A stretch of 64,000 bases of DNA from Yersinia alsatica (GTDB lineage Bacteria > Pseudomonadota > Gammaproteobacteria > Enterobacterales > Enterobacteriaceae). Of this stretch, positions 10,835 to 20,793 are shown piece by piece (position 1 is the stretch's first letter; each line of letters begins with the position of its first letter). The stretch covers positions 1 through 64,000 of the forward strand of contig NZ_CABHWW010000024.1 of NCBI RefSeq assembly GCF_902170305.1. The letters run 5' to 3'. The notes below the pieces were generated by a model. It saw only the letters and a list, made by a program, of their open reading frames with translations, made no database searches and had not been told where the DNA came from. A program made the translations under genes and the position numbers.

Positions 10835-10975
10835 TCGTAATGCAGAAAAAAATCAAGAATCAGGGGCGATTCACTGAATATCAGGAATAGAAATATTCAT
10901 ATGATAATCAATGATAAAAACTATCGCCCACCAGATTAAATAGGATGGTACTGAGTCAGCTTGTACTTCACAAAA

Positions 10976-11580
10976 CTAGTACTTAATGGGATTACGCCCA
11001 GCTAATGAGTGGGATAATGTGGTGCCATCGACCATTTCCAACTCGCCGCCAACAGGCACGCCATGCGCGATCCGACTGGCGAGCACCCCATACTGACCGC
11101 ACATCTGGCCAATATAGTTAGCGGTTGCATCCCCTTCAACCGTCGGGTTAGTCGCCAGAATGACTTCACTGATAGTTTCAGTTTCAAGCCGTTTTTCAAG
11201 CAAATCCAAACCGATATCACCAGGACCAATACCATCCAGAGGTGATAAATGCCCCATCAACACAAAATAACGCCCACCAAACTGACCGGTTTGCTCAATG
11301 GCATGGATATCTGCCGGGCTTTCGACCACACAGATTTGGCCATTTTGCTGGCGACGTGGATTGGAGCAAATAGTGCAGCGCTCTTGCTCGGTAAATGTTC
11401 GGCAATCAGCACAGTGGCCAATTTCAGACATTGCGCGAGTCAACGATTGCGCCAGGCGCATTCCACCACTGCGATCACGCTGCAGCAGTTGGAATGCCAT
11501 ACGTTGCGCCGATTTCGGGCCAACACCCGGCAAACAGCGCAACGCCTCCATTAATGATTCAAGGAGTGGGCTGGTTTGCA

Positions 11581-11581
<1 letters not shown>
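10976..11581 (-). CDS. recR: Recombination mediator RecR
   Basis: RecR works with RecF and RecO to load RecA on gapped single-stranded DNA. The product is 201 aa, full length. It has an N-terminal helix-hairpin-helix ([14 protein letters not shown], 17-30), a C4 zinc finger (Cys57, Cys60, Cys69, Cys72), and a Toprim domain with [12 protein letters not shown] and [13 protein letters not shown]. The ATG overlaps the ybaB stop as TGATG, indicating translational coupling in the dnaX-ybaB-recR operon. Confidence 0.97.
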
Positions 11582-11922
<341 letters not shown>

Positions 11923-11968
11923 TCATAGCAAGGGGCTGCGTCGGTGCACCATGCACTTATCACAGCGA

Positions 11969-13936
11969 TTAAACCGGCCGGATACTTTCTTCATCCAGCT
12001 CCGCGTCGAAGAAACGACGCAGTGTCTGAATATTATTATCCGCAATAATTGACTGGCGCGCTTGTGCCAGTTTTTCTTCATAAATGGCCTGCCGCCACTC
12101 CAGCGGGGTACGCTCCGCCAGATTATCATCTTCAATAACGCTAAGTGTAACCGCGTTACCGTGTAATTCACTCAGTGCATCAGCCAGCGCCTTTTGCGCC
12201 GATGGCGAATTTAAATGGCGCTGAGCAGAACGCAGGTGAAGGCGAATATTACCCGGTTCTATTTCTTCTTTAAATGCATTCAGCGCAAGTTGTTGCACCA
12301 ATTTCGGAATCTGTAACTTATCTATCTCTGCGGCCCACGGGTCTCTTTCCATCGCGGCTTCAGCCAATTTTGCTGACAGCTCCGGGGTTTTTTCATGCTC
12401 CAACGCAGAACGCAATGCTTTCGGTGTGGCTACCGGCTCTGCCGACACCTCTGGTTGATTCTGAGCCGTCCAGCGATAAGCTTCTTTCTTCGCCGGTTTC
12501 TTTTCTTCCGTTGATTTAGCTGCCAGACGCTGCTGGCTACGCTCAGTCACCGAAGCTAAGCGCTCCAGTGCTGAGTTTGCCGGCCGCGCTTTTCCTGGCG
12601 CTGCCGGTTCATTCTTTTTTGGTGTGGTCGCTCCCGACTGTCGGAGTAACTGCGTTCGCGCCTGAAGCAGTTGCGCAGTCGAATCCGGTAACTGGGCGTT
12701 CTCCTGCGCAGCCGCACCTAATGGCGGGGCTTCTTGTGCAGGTGCATGCTGAGCATAAACAGGAGATTGCTGGTGTTGTTGAGCTGTGGCGTTATTGGCC
12801 ACTGCCATCGGCGCACTCACTGGCACCATCTGAGACTCAGCAATTATCGCTTTAGGATGAAACGCCAGAGCACGCAAGAAGGTCATTTCAACCCCCATGC
12901 GGCGGTCAGGTGCGAAAGCGAGCTCTTTACGCCCCACCAATAAGGTTTGGTAATAGAGCTGAATATCTGTCGGAGGTAGTGTCCGGGCTAGCTCACGCAG
13001 TCGCGGCTCAATGGTGGCGTAGTGATTATCCAACATTGACGGCAACAATTGCACCATCGCAATACTGTGCAGCAAGCTTAGGGTTTCGACTAATAGATTT
13101 TCCCAGTCAATACCACGTGATGCCGCTTGTTCAAGCTGAGCCATCACCCGCGCACCGTCGGCACTCACTAAAGCTTCAATAATCGCTAACGGCTGCTCAT
13201 CATCCAGTGTTCCCAACATCTGGCTGACGGTGGCTGTCGTTACACTGCCATCACCCATCGCGATGGCCTGATCCGTCAGACTTAGCGCATCGCGCATGCT
13301 ACCATCTGCGGCTCTGGCCAATAACTGTAAGGCACGGGCGTCACTGCTAATCTGTTCCGCCTGCAATATTTTTTCAAGCAGCGCGCGAATGACTTCAACA
13401 TCGATAACTTTAAGATGGAACTGCAAGCATCGGGAAAGAATTGTCACCGGCAACTTCTGCGGATCTGTGGTCGCCAGCAGGAATTTCACGTGAGCTGGCG
13501 GCTCTTCAAGCGTTTTCAGCAAGGCGTTGAAGCTGTGCCGCGACAGCATATGGACTTCATCGATCAAATAGACCTTGAAGCGGCCGCGGGCTGGGGCATA
13601 TTGAACATTATCCAGCAGCTCTCGGGTATCTTCGACCTTCGTCCGGGAGGCGGCGTCTATTTCGATAAGATCAACAAAGCGGCCTTGCTCTATTTCCTGA
13701 CAATTAGCGCAGACACCACAAGGCGTCGCGGTAATGCCGGTTTCGCAATTAAGACCTTTGGCTAACAACCGAGCAATGGTGGTCTTGCCAACACCACGGG
13801 TACCAGAGAATAAATAGGCGTGATGAATTCGCCCTAACGAAAGGCCATTAGCCAACGCCGTCAGAACATGTTCCTGACCAACGACGTCTAAAAACGTTTT
13901 TGGGCGCCACTTACGGGCAAGTACCTGATAGCTCAT
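11969..13936 (-). CDS. dnaX: DNA polymerase III tau subunit (gamma by frameshift)
   Basis: DnaX is the clamp-loader ATPase. Full-length tau (655 aa) also binds the polymerase core and DnaB. The Walker A GTRGVGKT is at 45-52, the zinc module uses Cys64, Cys73, Cys76 and Cys79, and LIDEVHML is Walker B. The region after ~370 is Ala/Gln/Pro-rich linker, followed by the tau-specific C-terminus. A programmed -1 frameshift at codon 441 yields a 442-residue gamma (separate entry). First gene of the dnaX-ybaB-recR operon. Confidence 0.97.
   Translation of the reverse strand: MSYQVLARKWRPKTFLDVVGQEHVLTALANGLSLGRIHHAYLFSGTRGVGKTTIARLLAKGLNCETGITATPCGVCANCQEIEQGRFVDLIEIDAASRTKVEDTRELLDNVQYAPARGRFKVYLIDEVHMLSRHSFNALLKTLEEPPAHVKFLLATTDPQKLPVTILSRCLQFHLKVIDVEVIRALLEKILQAEQISSDARALQLLARAADGSMRDALSLTDQAIAMGDGSVTTATVSQMLGTLDDEQPLAIIEALVSADGARVMAQLEQAASRGIDWENLLVETLSLLHSIAMVQLLPSMLDNHYATIEPRLRELARTLPPTDIQLYYQTLLVGRKELAFAPDRRMGVEMTFLRALAFHPKAIIAESQMVPVSAPMAVANNATAQQHQQSPVYAQHAPAQEAPPLGAAAQENAQLPDSTAQLLQARTQLLRQSGATTPKKNEPAAPGKARPANSALERLASVTERSQQRLAAKSTEEKKPAKKEAYRWTAQNQPEVSAEPVATPKALRSALEHEKTPELSAKLAEAAMERDPWAAEIDKLQIPKLVQQLALNAFKEEIEPGNIRLHLRSAQRHLNSPSAQKALADALSELHGNAVTLSVIEDDNLAERTPLEWRQAIYEEKLAQARQSIIADNNIQTLRRFFDAELDEESIRPV
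12580..12635 (-). other. Programmed -1 ribosomal frameshift signal in dnaX
   Basis: All three parts of the E. coli dnaX recoding signal are present on the minus strand. An internal Shine-Dalgarno-like GGGAG (12631-12635) lies ten bases before the slippery heptamer A-AAA-AAG (12614-12620). A hairpin with CCGGC.GCGC stems and an 8-base loop (12580-12607) begins six bases after it. After slipping, the next codons are GAA and TGA (12609-12611), giving gamma of 442 aa ending in Glu, as in E. coli. Confidence 0.93.
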
Positions 13937-14296
13937 TAATGCTTCATCGTTGATTTATGATGGATAATTTAACCTAGTATATCTAATTTGGCCGTTTTTC
14001 GGACATATGCAAGTCGCATAATGACGATGCTCACCGTAGTGTATCAGTACGCCCATCCTCATTCCCATAAATTTACTTTGCCGATGTAACCCGGCCCTGG
14101 CAGACAATGGCGCAAGCTTGGGAGTAACACGAGGAGGAGTCAGAATTTGTTGGTAGGAATATTTTTACTACTGGGTGCACTTCCCTGACCTAAATTTTAT
14201 CAGGCTTGAGGAAAGGGCTGGGGCACTTAGATATAGCCTCACGACTGACGGCGAGGCTACTATCGGCAAACAACCAATTTTCAATAAAATCAGCTA
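13937..14296. other. apt-dnaX intergenic region
   Basis: This 360-bp gap is without a convincing gene. A 7-bp inverted repeat TAGCCTC/GAGGCTA (14234-14259) lies about 40 bp past the apt stop and could end apt transcripts, though it lacks a T-tract. The dnaX promoter must be in the right-hand ~150 bp (13940-14090). I see no RNA gene. Confidence 0.5.
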
Positions 14297-14860
14297 TTAG
14301 TGACCGCTGAAAGAGACCAGGCTGTAGCAAGTAATCCCTTGCTGAGTCAGGCGTGTTTCGCCACCCAGTTCAGGCAAATCAATAATAAATGCAGCGTCAG
14401 TCACTTCACCACCCAGACGACGAATCAGCTTAACAGTTGCTTCAATCGTCCCACCGGTAGCCAGTAAGTCATCAATAACCAAGACTTTATCGCCTGGTTG
14501 AATACTGTCCGTGTGGATCTCGAGTTTGTCGGTACCGTATTCCAACTCATAGCTTTCGCTGATGGTTTCACGTGGCAGTTTGCCCGGTTTACGGACGGGA
14601 ACAAAACCTACGCCCAGAGACAAAGCCACTGGCGCACCGAACAGAAAGCCGCGTGCTTCAGTACCCACGACTTTGGTCACGCCTGCATCCAGATAGCGCT
14701 CAACCAGTAGTTCAATGCTGGCAGCATAGGCTAACGGATCTTCCAGCAAGCTGGTCACATCACGGAACAGTATTCCCGCTTTTGGATAATCGGGGATGGT
14801 TTTGATACTGTTTTTAATATATTCAAGCTGTTGTGCTGTATTAGGTGCAGTAGCGGTCAT
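14297..14860 (-). CDS. apt: Adenine phosphoribosyltransferase
   Basis: Apt salvages adenine with PRPP to give AMP. The product is 187 aa. It has the purine PRTase fold with the PRPP-binding motif [13 protein letters not shown] at 126-138, the base-contacting [15 protein letters not shown] near 65-79, and the flexible loop [20 protein letters not shown]. Its position between ybaN and dnaX is the conserved enterobacterial order. Confidence 0.97.
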   Translation of the reverse strand: MTATAPNTAQQLEYIKNSIKTIPDYPKAGILFRDVTSLLEDPLAYAASIELLVERYLDAGVTKVVGTEARGFLFGAPVALSLGVGFVPVRKPGKLPRETISESYELEYGTDKLEIHTDSIQPGDKVLVIDDLLATGGTIEATVKLIRRLGGEVTDAAFIIDLPELGGETRLTQQGITCYSLVSFSGH

Positions 14861-15090
14861 AATTTGTGCCTGATAAAACTGCTGTACATACTAAAGCGCG
14901 GCCAGTCGGTGCTAAATTGGCATCAACTGAGTAACTTGTCCTATCTGGCAATATTTCGGTCTACCATGTCGCCATAAATGGAGCAAATTACTGCATCCTT
15001 AACCCTAAGGACGCAACGAGGGAATACCCCGCGCACGAAAACGCTCAAATCTATGCAAACTGATACCAAAAAGCAACTGATGTGAACTGC

Positions 15091-15471
15091 TCAGGGCTTT
15101 TTTTGTTGCGATAGGTCAATAACTGGCATCCGTAACATGAAAGTCAGCAATATCGCTAATATAACGAGCAATATGCTCCTGACCCACCAAATTTTCACCA
15201 GCCACAGCGAAAGGGCGAAAGTCAGCACGGTAACAAATATTGCTTTCCATTTTGCCCCTGGAGGCAAAGCTCGATGTTGCTGCCACGTGCGTATATAGCT
15301 ACCAAACCAAGAACGGTAAAGTAGCCAATGATGAAAACGCGGAGAGGATCGAGCAAAGCACCACGCGGCCAATAATAAAAATGGCGTGGTCGGTAACAGA
15401 GGCAGCACGACACCTAAGGTCGCCAAAACTACTGCCAACCAACCCAAGGCAATTAACAACCAACGAGACAT
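15091..15471 (-). CDS. ybaN: Inner-membrane DUF454 family protein YbaN
   Basis: The product is 126 aa from MSRWLLIALGW. It has an N-terminal pair of hydrophobic segments around VVLATLGVVLPLLPTTPFLLLAAWCFARSS, the signature of DUF454, then a basic cytoplasmic loop and two more hydrophobic segments before the C-terminus. Function is unknown. The frame extends 16 codons upstream to 15519, but that extension lies mostly inside an ERIC repeat; the ATG at 15471 gives the family-typical N-terminus. GGGAG sits close (three bases) to this ATG, an unusually tight spacing. Confidence 0.85.
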   Translation of the reverse strand: MSRWLLIALGWLAVVLATLGVVLPLLPTTPFLLLAAWCFARSSPRFHHWLLYRSWFGSYIRTWQQHRALPPGAKWKAIFVTVLTFALSLWLVKIWWVRSILLVILAILLTFMLRMPVIDLSQQKKP

Positions 15472-15482
15472 ACACTCCCTTT

Positions 15483-15603
15483 CGTACCCAATAAAATCCA
15501 AGTTGTAACTCAGTGACAACTGATTTGTATCACGTCTGCGCTAATTCGCGGGGTGAACGATAGCCGCCAATACACTTACAGCTTGAAAGATTACCGGGAT
15601 CTA
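15483..15603. repeat. Degenerate ERIC element in the ybaN leader
   Basis: An approximately 121-bp copy of the same repeat family as 8552 and 44672. It opens with TACCCAATAAAATCCAAGTTG and closes with CTTACAGCTTGAAAGAT and a decayed GGGATCTA terminus. The central region is diverged. One end lies 11 bases from the ybaN start codon, so the element forms most of that gene's 5' region. Confidence 0.72.
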
Positions 15604-15759
15604 ATATTCATCAACGCAGCCCTATCAATAACGCATGCGCTAACCATCATCAATAGATATTCTTGGCATTATTAGCACAATAAATATATTTACTCGCCTC
15701 TTGCTTGTAACTCCGCTCTTTCAAAGGCAAGCTGGCGAAAAACGCTAAGGAGAAGCGCC

Positions 15760-16296
15760 ATGAGTACAGAAAAGTTATTACAGGTGCTTGAAAGCCAAAT
15801 TGAAGCATTGTCTGCGCAGGTAGGGCCGCAAGCTAATACACCTTCTCAGCAAGCCCGCTTTGATCTGAAATTGTTTAGCAATCATGGTAACCGCTTTCGC
15901 GATTATCTAATGGAAGTGCACAAGAATATGGCGCAACTGAAACAGGTTGTGGCTGAGAATCGGACACAGCAGGTTGCTTTTCTGGCTGAGAGATTGGTGG
16001 CACAGATATCCGCATTACAACGAGAGCTGGCAACACAGAAGTTAAGGAAATCTAACCCTGAACCGCGAGATAATAAACTGGACCCTTACCATAAACTGGC
16101 TGAACACCAAGATTATGAACGCCGCATTTTGGCCATGATTCAGGACCGAGAAAGCCAGCTTGGTAAGCAGAGTTTATTAATCGAGCAGCAAAAAATACAG
16201 AAAGAGCTCGCCGCATTAGAAGGCCGTCTAATGCGCTGCCGGCAAGCGCTGATAAAAATAGAGCGCAGTATTGAAAAGAAAGAGAACGGTTTTTGA
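15760..16296 (+). CDS. priC: Primosomal replication protein N'' (PriC)
   Basis: PriC restarts stalled forks with a single-strand gap by loading DnaB-DnaC without PriA. The product is 178 aa, mostly helical and Gln/Arg-rich. It opens with MSTEKLLQVLESQIEALSAQ and has the conserved HNMAQLKQVV-like stretch near residue 65, ALQRELATQKLRK near 90, and LDPYHKLAEHQDYERRILAMI near 110-130. AAGGAGAAGCGCC precedes the ATG. Divergent from ybaN; rsmS follows on the same strand. Confidence 0.93.
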   Translation: MSTEKLLQVLESQIEALSAQVGPQANTPSQQARFDLKLFSNHGNRFRDYLMEVHKNMAQLKQVVAENRTQQVAFLAERLVAQISALQRELATQKLRKSNPEPRDNKLDPYHKLAEHQDYERRILAMIQDRESQLGKQSLLIEQQKIQKELAALEGRLMRCRQALIKIERSIEKKENGF

Positions 16297-16517
16297 ATAT
16301 TTGTCACATTTTTTGAATCATTGTGGTTCCGACAGCGTATAGTTTTCTATAATGTTAATGCCCATTAGCAGCTGTGTTCGCTACTTTAGTTTGCAGTTCT
16401 CCTGCACATTGAGATCCGTTGGGCATAAATATTGAAATCAAGTCAGGTGAGAACCCAGAACAAGGGTCTTGCTACCGGGCTTTTCCTATTAACTGAAAAT
16501 CAAATGTTGGCCACGTT

Positions 16518-16673
16518 ATGTCAGTTGAAAAAGCTTCACCAGAACTGCAACTGGCAGTAGATCTTATCTACTTGCTGGAATGCAATGAGATAGCGCCAGA
16601 AACAGCACTGGCAGCGTTAGCGATCGTGCAACTTGATTATCAGCGTAAGCTCCGTCATCAGACTACTGATTAA
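16518..16673 (+). CDS. rsmS: Pleiotropic regulatory protein RsmS (YbaM), DUF2496
   Basis: A 51-aa protein starting MSVEKASPELQLAVDLIYLL. It matches the E. coli YbaM pattern of an acidic amphipathic helix with LAVDLI, then ETALAALAIVQLDYQRKL. In related enterobacteria the family (RsmS) modulates Rsm-dependent post-transcriptional control. It lies downstream of priC on the same strand with a 221-bp gap, as in E. coli where ybaM follows priC. Confidence 0.88.
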   Translation: MSVEKASPELQLAVDLIYLLECNEIAPETALAALAIVQLDYQRKLRHQTTD

Positions 16674-16703
16674 CCAAGTTTCACTGATGCTTTGATGCTT
16701 AGC

Positions 16704-16731
16704 CAAGGCGATACACACCGGTATCGCCTTG
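16704..16731. terminator. Hairpin between convergent rsmS and mscK
   Basis: A perfect 11-bp inverted repeat (CAAGGCGATAC / GTATCGCCTTG) with a 6-base loop lies between the two convergent stop codons. It has no long T-tract on either side, so it may be an imperfect bidirectional terminator. Confidence 0.6.
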
Positions 16732-16773
16732 TTGCCAGTAATGGTATTCACCAATACCCCCCGCTAAATGATC

Positions 16774-19700
16774 TCAGGCGAGTGGTTTGTTGATATCCGG
16801 TAACTTAGGTTTCTTATCCCCAGCGTCAGATTGGCCTGACGGCAAACCATGGGTATCAAACGGGCGGTTGACTTCCTGCACTTCGGTGCCATTAGCTTGG
16901 TGTAAATACACTTCTAACTGGTTGAAGGCAATATTGATGTCATTCTCATGACATAGTTTATCAATCGCTCGGTTCAATTCATCTACCGTATAACTTCGGT
17001 CACCTAATTCACGCACATACACACGCAATTCATGATCAAGAGTGCTGGCACCAAAGTTTAGGAAGAATACATGAGGTTCCGGGTCAGTCATTACTCGTGG
17101 ATTTTCATGTGCTGCTTTTAGCAAAATCTCTTTTACTTTTGCTAAATCAGAACCATAGGCCACACCGACTTTAATGATAATTCGAGTGACGGTATCGGAT
17201 AGTGACCAGTTGATCAGGCGCTCGGTAACAAAGGCCTTATTCGGAATAATTACTTCTTTGCGGTCAAAGTCGGTAATAGTGGTCGCGCGGATCCGTATCT
17301 TGCTGACATTCCCTGAGAAAGTGCCAATGGTAATGGTATCGCCAATACGAACAGGGCGTTCGAAGAGAATAATCAAGCCCGATACAAAGTTGGCAAAGAT
17401 TTCCTGCAAACCAAACCCTAGCCCCACAGACAGTGCTGCCACCAGCCACTGTAGCTTATCCCACGAAACACCCAGTGAACCCAGCGCCGTTATCCCCCCA
17501 ATCGCGGTAATCAGATAAGTCAGGATCGTGGTGATCGCGTAAGAAGTCCCCTGCCGCAGTTGCAGGCGCGACAATACAACGACTTCAAGTAAACCTGGCA
17601 AGTTACGTGTCAGAATATAAGCAACCACCAGCGCCATTAGAGCGACTAGCATATTGCCCAATGTGACAGCCTGTGTGACGCTCGCCCCCGCCACCGTCGC
17701 GCTGTAATGCCACAACGAGATGCTGTCCAGATAGGAAATAACGGTGATGAGATCTGCCCAAATCCCGTAGAAGGCACTGGCAAATATCAGGAACAGCGCC
17801 ATCGTGGTCAGGCGTAATGATTGCTGGTTAATTTGATCCAACGCCAGCGGCGGTTCTTCTATTGGTTCACTGCCTTCGGCTCCCTCTTTAACCAGACTTT
17901 GTCGCCGCGCAATTGCGCGCCGGTATGCCAAACGCCGCGCTGCAACACCTAAACCACGAATAGCTGTTAGGTAAACGATATTCCATAAGAATAATAAATA
18001 CAGGCTATCAATCCAGCGGCCAGCCAGCTGTAGCGTGGTATAGAAATACCCAGCAATCATCAACCCAATTAATATAATGGGGGTTACAGCCACAGCGGTA
18101 ACAATGACTAACCTGACTGCATGAGAGTCTTTCTCGCGCCAGCTATCACGGCAGAAGGGATAAACGAACAAGGCCAGCAGTGCCAGAGCTATAACAATCA
18201 CCACCTGTCCGATAACATCATCGACTAACCGAAGTGGGCTTTTCTCTCCGAGCACAGACCAGAAGATAACCGGCAATAATGCCGCCCCCAAGCGCACCAT
18301 CTGACGGCGATAATGCGCGCATCGGTCGGCCGCTATCATAAAGTGGCGCTCAGTGATGCCACCTGGCGATAACATTCGATATGTCAGATCAAACACGAGC
18401 CAGAACAAGGCTAAACGTTGGAAGAAGCTCCAAAGCACATCACTAAGATTGAAATCTGAGCGCAAACACCAGTAACCGACGCCTAAGATGATCAGGGTGC
18501 CTGGTAGCACTTTCAGCAAAGTGAACATGATGGCAACCGGGGTGTGCATCTGGCTGTCGCGTTTTAATTGCCCAACATCATCAGCCAGGCTACCCAGATG
18601 CTTATTGATGATGGTATAGCGCGATCGGATCACCCCCACCGCAATTAGCATCGGAACCAAGAACACCAGGGATTTAAGCAAGCCGGCGAAGATATCCCCC
18701 CATGACAGAGTAAAATGGAAATTACTTATTTCTGCCTTGAGCGCCCCCGGTAGTGCTTTCAGCCAAGACCAATCCATCGGCTTGTTGCTACTAACCCAGA
18801 AAATCTGCTGCGTTAGCGTATGTTGTAGTGATTGATTGACGCTCAATAGCTGCTGCTGGTTAATTTGCAGATTAATAGCCAGTGTCAGTTGGTTACCCAG
18901 CTGTTTATTTAATTGATCCAGTAATTCGCGCCGGATATCAACAATTTGCCCCAGCGCGTCTTCCACATCAGGGCTAATTTTCTCTTTACTGTCACTCATC
19001 AGGGTTTGAATATAGTCATCCCCTTGGAAGAGTTGGTCGCGCTGCTGATTAATTTCAAATTGCTCAAGCCGTAAATCGGCAATGCGCGGCCCCATATTGG
19101 TAATCAAACCAGAGGTCGGTAAATTCAGCTGCTGCTGATACAAAATGCGAGAAAGCAATAAGCTGCCGCGTAATACGGTAATTTGTTCTTTTAAATTTCG
19201 CTCAGATTGTAGGGCGCGATCCAGCCAGTTTTTAACCCGAATATTCTGTTGAACCAGTGTATTGCCTTCTTTAGTGGCATTAATTAATCGCTGGCTCAAC
19301 TCTTTGTTAATCGCTAATTCACGACTGACTAAAGGGTCATTTTGGATATCTGTCGCGTCAGCGGGTGCTTGCGCTTCTTTGGCTGTTTTCTCTGACAGAA
19401 TTAACCGTTTACCACTCACCACTTCTTGCAGTAGCTGGACATAGCGCTCCAACTGATCGATGTGTGCGGTAGTGTAATCTCGTTGTTTTTGCAGCAAATC
19501 TTGCAAAGTAGTATTAGCATCCAGATTTTTACGCTGTAAATCTAACTGCGCGTTTAACATGACCTGTTCTGTCAATAACTCTTGCTGCTGGGTTGGCCGT
19601 AAAGCTTCTTGGCTCGGCGCTAAGCCATTAAGTTGATTGCGAATTTGCATTAAACGTGTCGATGCATTGTACATCGCACTCTGGACGCGTTCAGGCTGTG

Positions 19701-20226
19701 TTTGCAGGGAAATGAGTTGGCTATTATAGGCGGAGAGGTCTTCCTGAGCCGACTGCAAATCATCCAGCGTTTCGTTTAGACGTGTCTCCAACTGGCGTAA
19801 TGAGTAGTTCGCCAGTGACTCACGGGTCATTGTGTCGGCGGAGTTATTCTTGAGTGCATCCAGCCCTTCGGTCGCCTGACGTAACTTCGCCGGGGCTTGA
19901 GCCAATTGTTGCCTAAGCTGGTTGGTTTCCTGCTTGGTTCGCTCAATAGTATCAAGGTACTCAAGCGTCTTGGTCAGATCTTGCTGCGATAGTTTTTCCG
20001 CTGGGGACAATATCTTTTGCTTTGATAATGCATCCAGTTGGCTCAGTACTTCATTGCGGGTCGGTACATCTATATTGATTCCCGCAGCAAAGAGTGACGG
20101 GGAAAATAACAATGCAATTATAAGCAGAGTAAGCATTATCTGTAGGCGTAATAAAAACGCGCTCGTTAGCGTAATTATTGGTGCAGAGAGTGGTAAAGAA
20201 TATTGATTGTGAAATTTGCTGCTCAT
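16774..20226 (-). CDS. mscK: Potassium-dependent mechanosensitive channel MscK (KefA)
   Basis: A 1150-aa giant MscS-family channel. A signal-like hydrophobic segment ends in LFSPSLFAAG near residue 48. A periplasmic coiled-coil domain rich in Gln and Leu runs from about 50 to 485. Some eleven membrane helices follow, and the MscS pore and beta domain contain VGLGFGLQEIFANFVSGLIILFERP and TTITDFDRKEVIIPNKAF, near 930-1010. It releases solutes on hypo-osmotic shock, gated by external K+ in E. coli. No clear Shine-Dalgarno precedes 20226. An internal ATG at 20136 would still keep the signal peptide, so the true start is open. Confidence 0.93.
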   Translation of the reverse strand: MSSKFHNQYSLPLSAPIITLTSAFLLRLQIMLTLLIIALLFSPSLFAAGINIDVPTRNEVLSQLDALSKQKILSPAEKLSQQDLTKTLEYLDTIERTKQETNQLRQQLAQAPAKLRQATEGLDALKNNSADTMTRESLANYSLRQLETRLNETLDDLQSAQEDLSAYNSQLISLQTQPERVQSAMYNASTRLMQIRNQLNGLAPSQEALRPTQQQELLTEQVMLNAQLDLQRKNLDANTTLQDLLQKQRDYTTAHIDQLERYVQLLQEVVSGKRLILSEKTAKEAQAPADATDIQNDPLVSRELAINKELSQRLINATKEGNTLVQQNIRVKNWLDRALQSERNLKEQITVLRGSLLLSRILYQQQLNLPTSGLITNMGPRIADLRLEQFEINQQRDQLFQGDDYIQTLMSDSKEKISPDVEDALGQIVDIRRELLDQLNKQLGNQLTLAINLQINQQQLLSVNQSLQHTLTQQIFWVSSNKPMDWSWLKALPGALKAEISNFHFTLSWGDIFAGLLKSLVFLVPMLIAVGVIRSRYTIINKHLGSLADDVGQLKRDSQMHTPVAIMFTLLKVLPGTLIILGVGYWCLRSDFNLSDVLWSFFQRLALFWLVFDLTYRMLSPGGITERHFMIAADRCAHYRRQMVRLGAALLPVIFWSVLGEKSPLRLVDDVIGQVVIVIALALLALFVYPFCRDSWREKDSHAVRLVIVTAVAVTPIILIGLMIAGYFYTTLQLAGRWIDSLYLLFLWNIVYLTAIRGLGVAARRLAYRRAIARRQSLVKEGAEGSEPIEEPPLALDQINQQSLRLTTMALFLIFASAFYGIWADLITVISYLDSISLWHYSATVAGASVTQAVTLGNMLVALMALVVAYILTRNLPGLLEVVVLSRLQLRQGTSYAITTILTYLITAIGGITALGSLGVSWDKLQWLVAALSVGLGFGLQEIFANFVSGLIILFERPVRIGDTITIGTFSGNVSKIRIRATTITDFDRKEVIIPNKAFVTERLINWSLSDTVTRIIIKVGVAYGSDLAKVKEILLKAAHENPRVMTDPEPHVFFLNFGASTLDHELRVYVRELGDRSYTVDELNRAIDKLCHENDINIAFNQLEVYLHQANGTEVQEVNRPFDTHGLPSGQSDAGDKKPKLPDINKPLA

Positions 20227-20413
20227 ATTTGAACTTCATTTCAACACAGAGGATGAGATCCTATCACGTTCAATCTTGGCTCATAATAAGAAAAGTCTTT
20301 CAGAGCGTGAATAGCAGTAATAATGCGGGCAGTTACGCACTTGCTGCGCAATGTTATGTAACTGCCAGAAATATAAGTTGATTAGATAATAAAAATCAGG
20401 AGCGCCAAGTCAC

Positions 20414-20779
20414 TCAGAATGTCAGGACTTTCTCAGCAGCCAGCGTCCATTGCGCAAGTTCTACCAGAGTACCAATTTCTACACCATCAACCAGCGTTAA
20501 CTCACTAATACCTCGCGCATCCGCGCAGGTTTTACAAAGTTTTACCGGAACATTCTGTGCAGTTAATATTTCCAGCATCTGCTGCAAATTATAACCTTCT
20601 CGTGGCTGCTGCCCATTAAGGCCAGCAATAACCGCATCTGACATTAAGAATAGACGTAAATCGAGATTTGTTTGCTGTTCTTTCAAGGTGATGGATAAAC
20701 GTAGGGCATTAAATAGTGACTCATGGCCATAAGCCGCGCCATTGGCAATCACCACCAGCGAATTGACTTCAGAACTCAT
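20414..20779 (-). CDS. DsrE-family protein, YchN-like
   Basis: The product is 121 aa. From residue 8 it is strikingly like E. coli YchN: VVIANGAAYGHESLFNALRL, LDLRLFLMSDAV, EGYNLQQMLEILTAQNVPVKLCKTC (Cys80 and Cys83) and VEIGTLVELAQWTL. The DsrE/F/TusD fold carries sulfur on cysteine in some members; YchN's own role is not established. It follows acrR on the same strand after 14 bp, a location different from ychN in E. coli. Co-transcription with acrR is likely. Confidence 0.88.
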   Translation of the reverse strand: MSSEVNSLVVIANGAAYGHESLFNALRLSITLKEQQTNLDLRLFLMSDAVIAGLNGQQPREGYNLQQMLEILTAQNVPVKLCKTCADARGISELTLVDGVEIGTLVELAQWTLAAEKVLTF

Positions 20780-20793
20780 ATAAACCTCTCCAG

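Noticed and set aside
15472-15519. N-terminal extension of ybaN
   Set aside because: The sequence derives mostly from the adjoining ERIC element.
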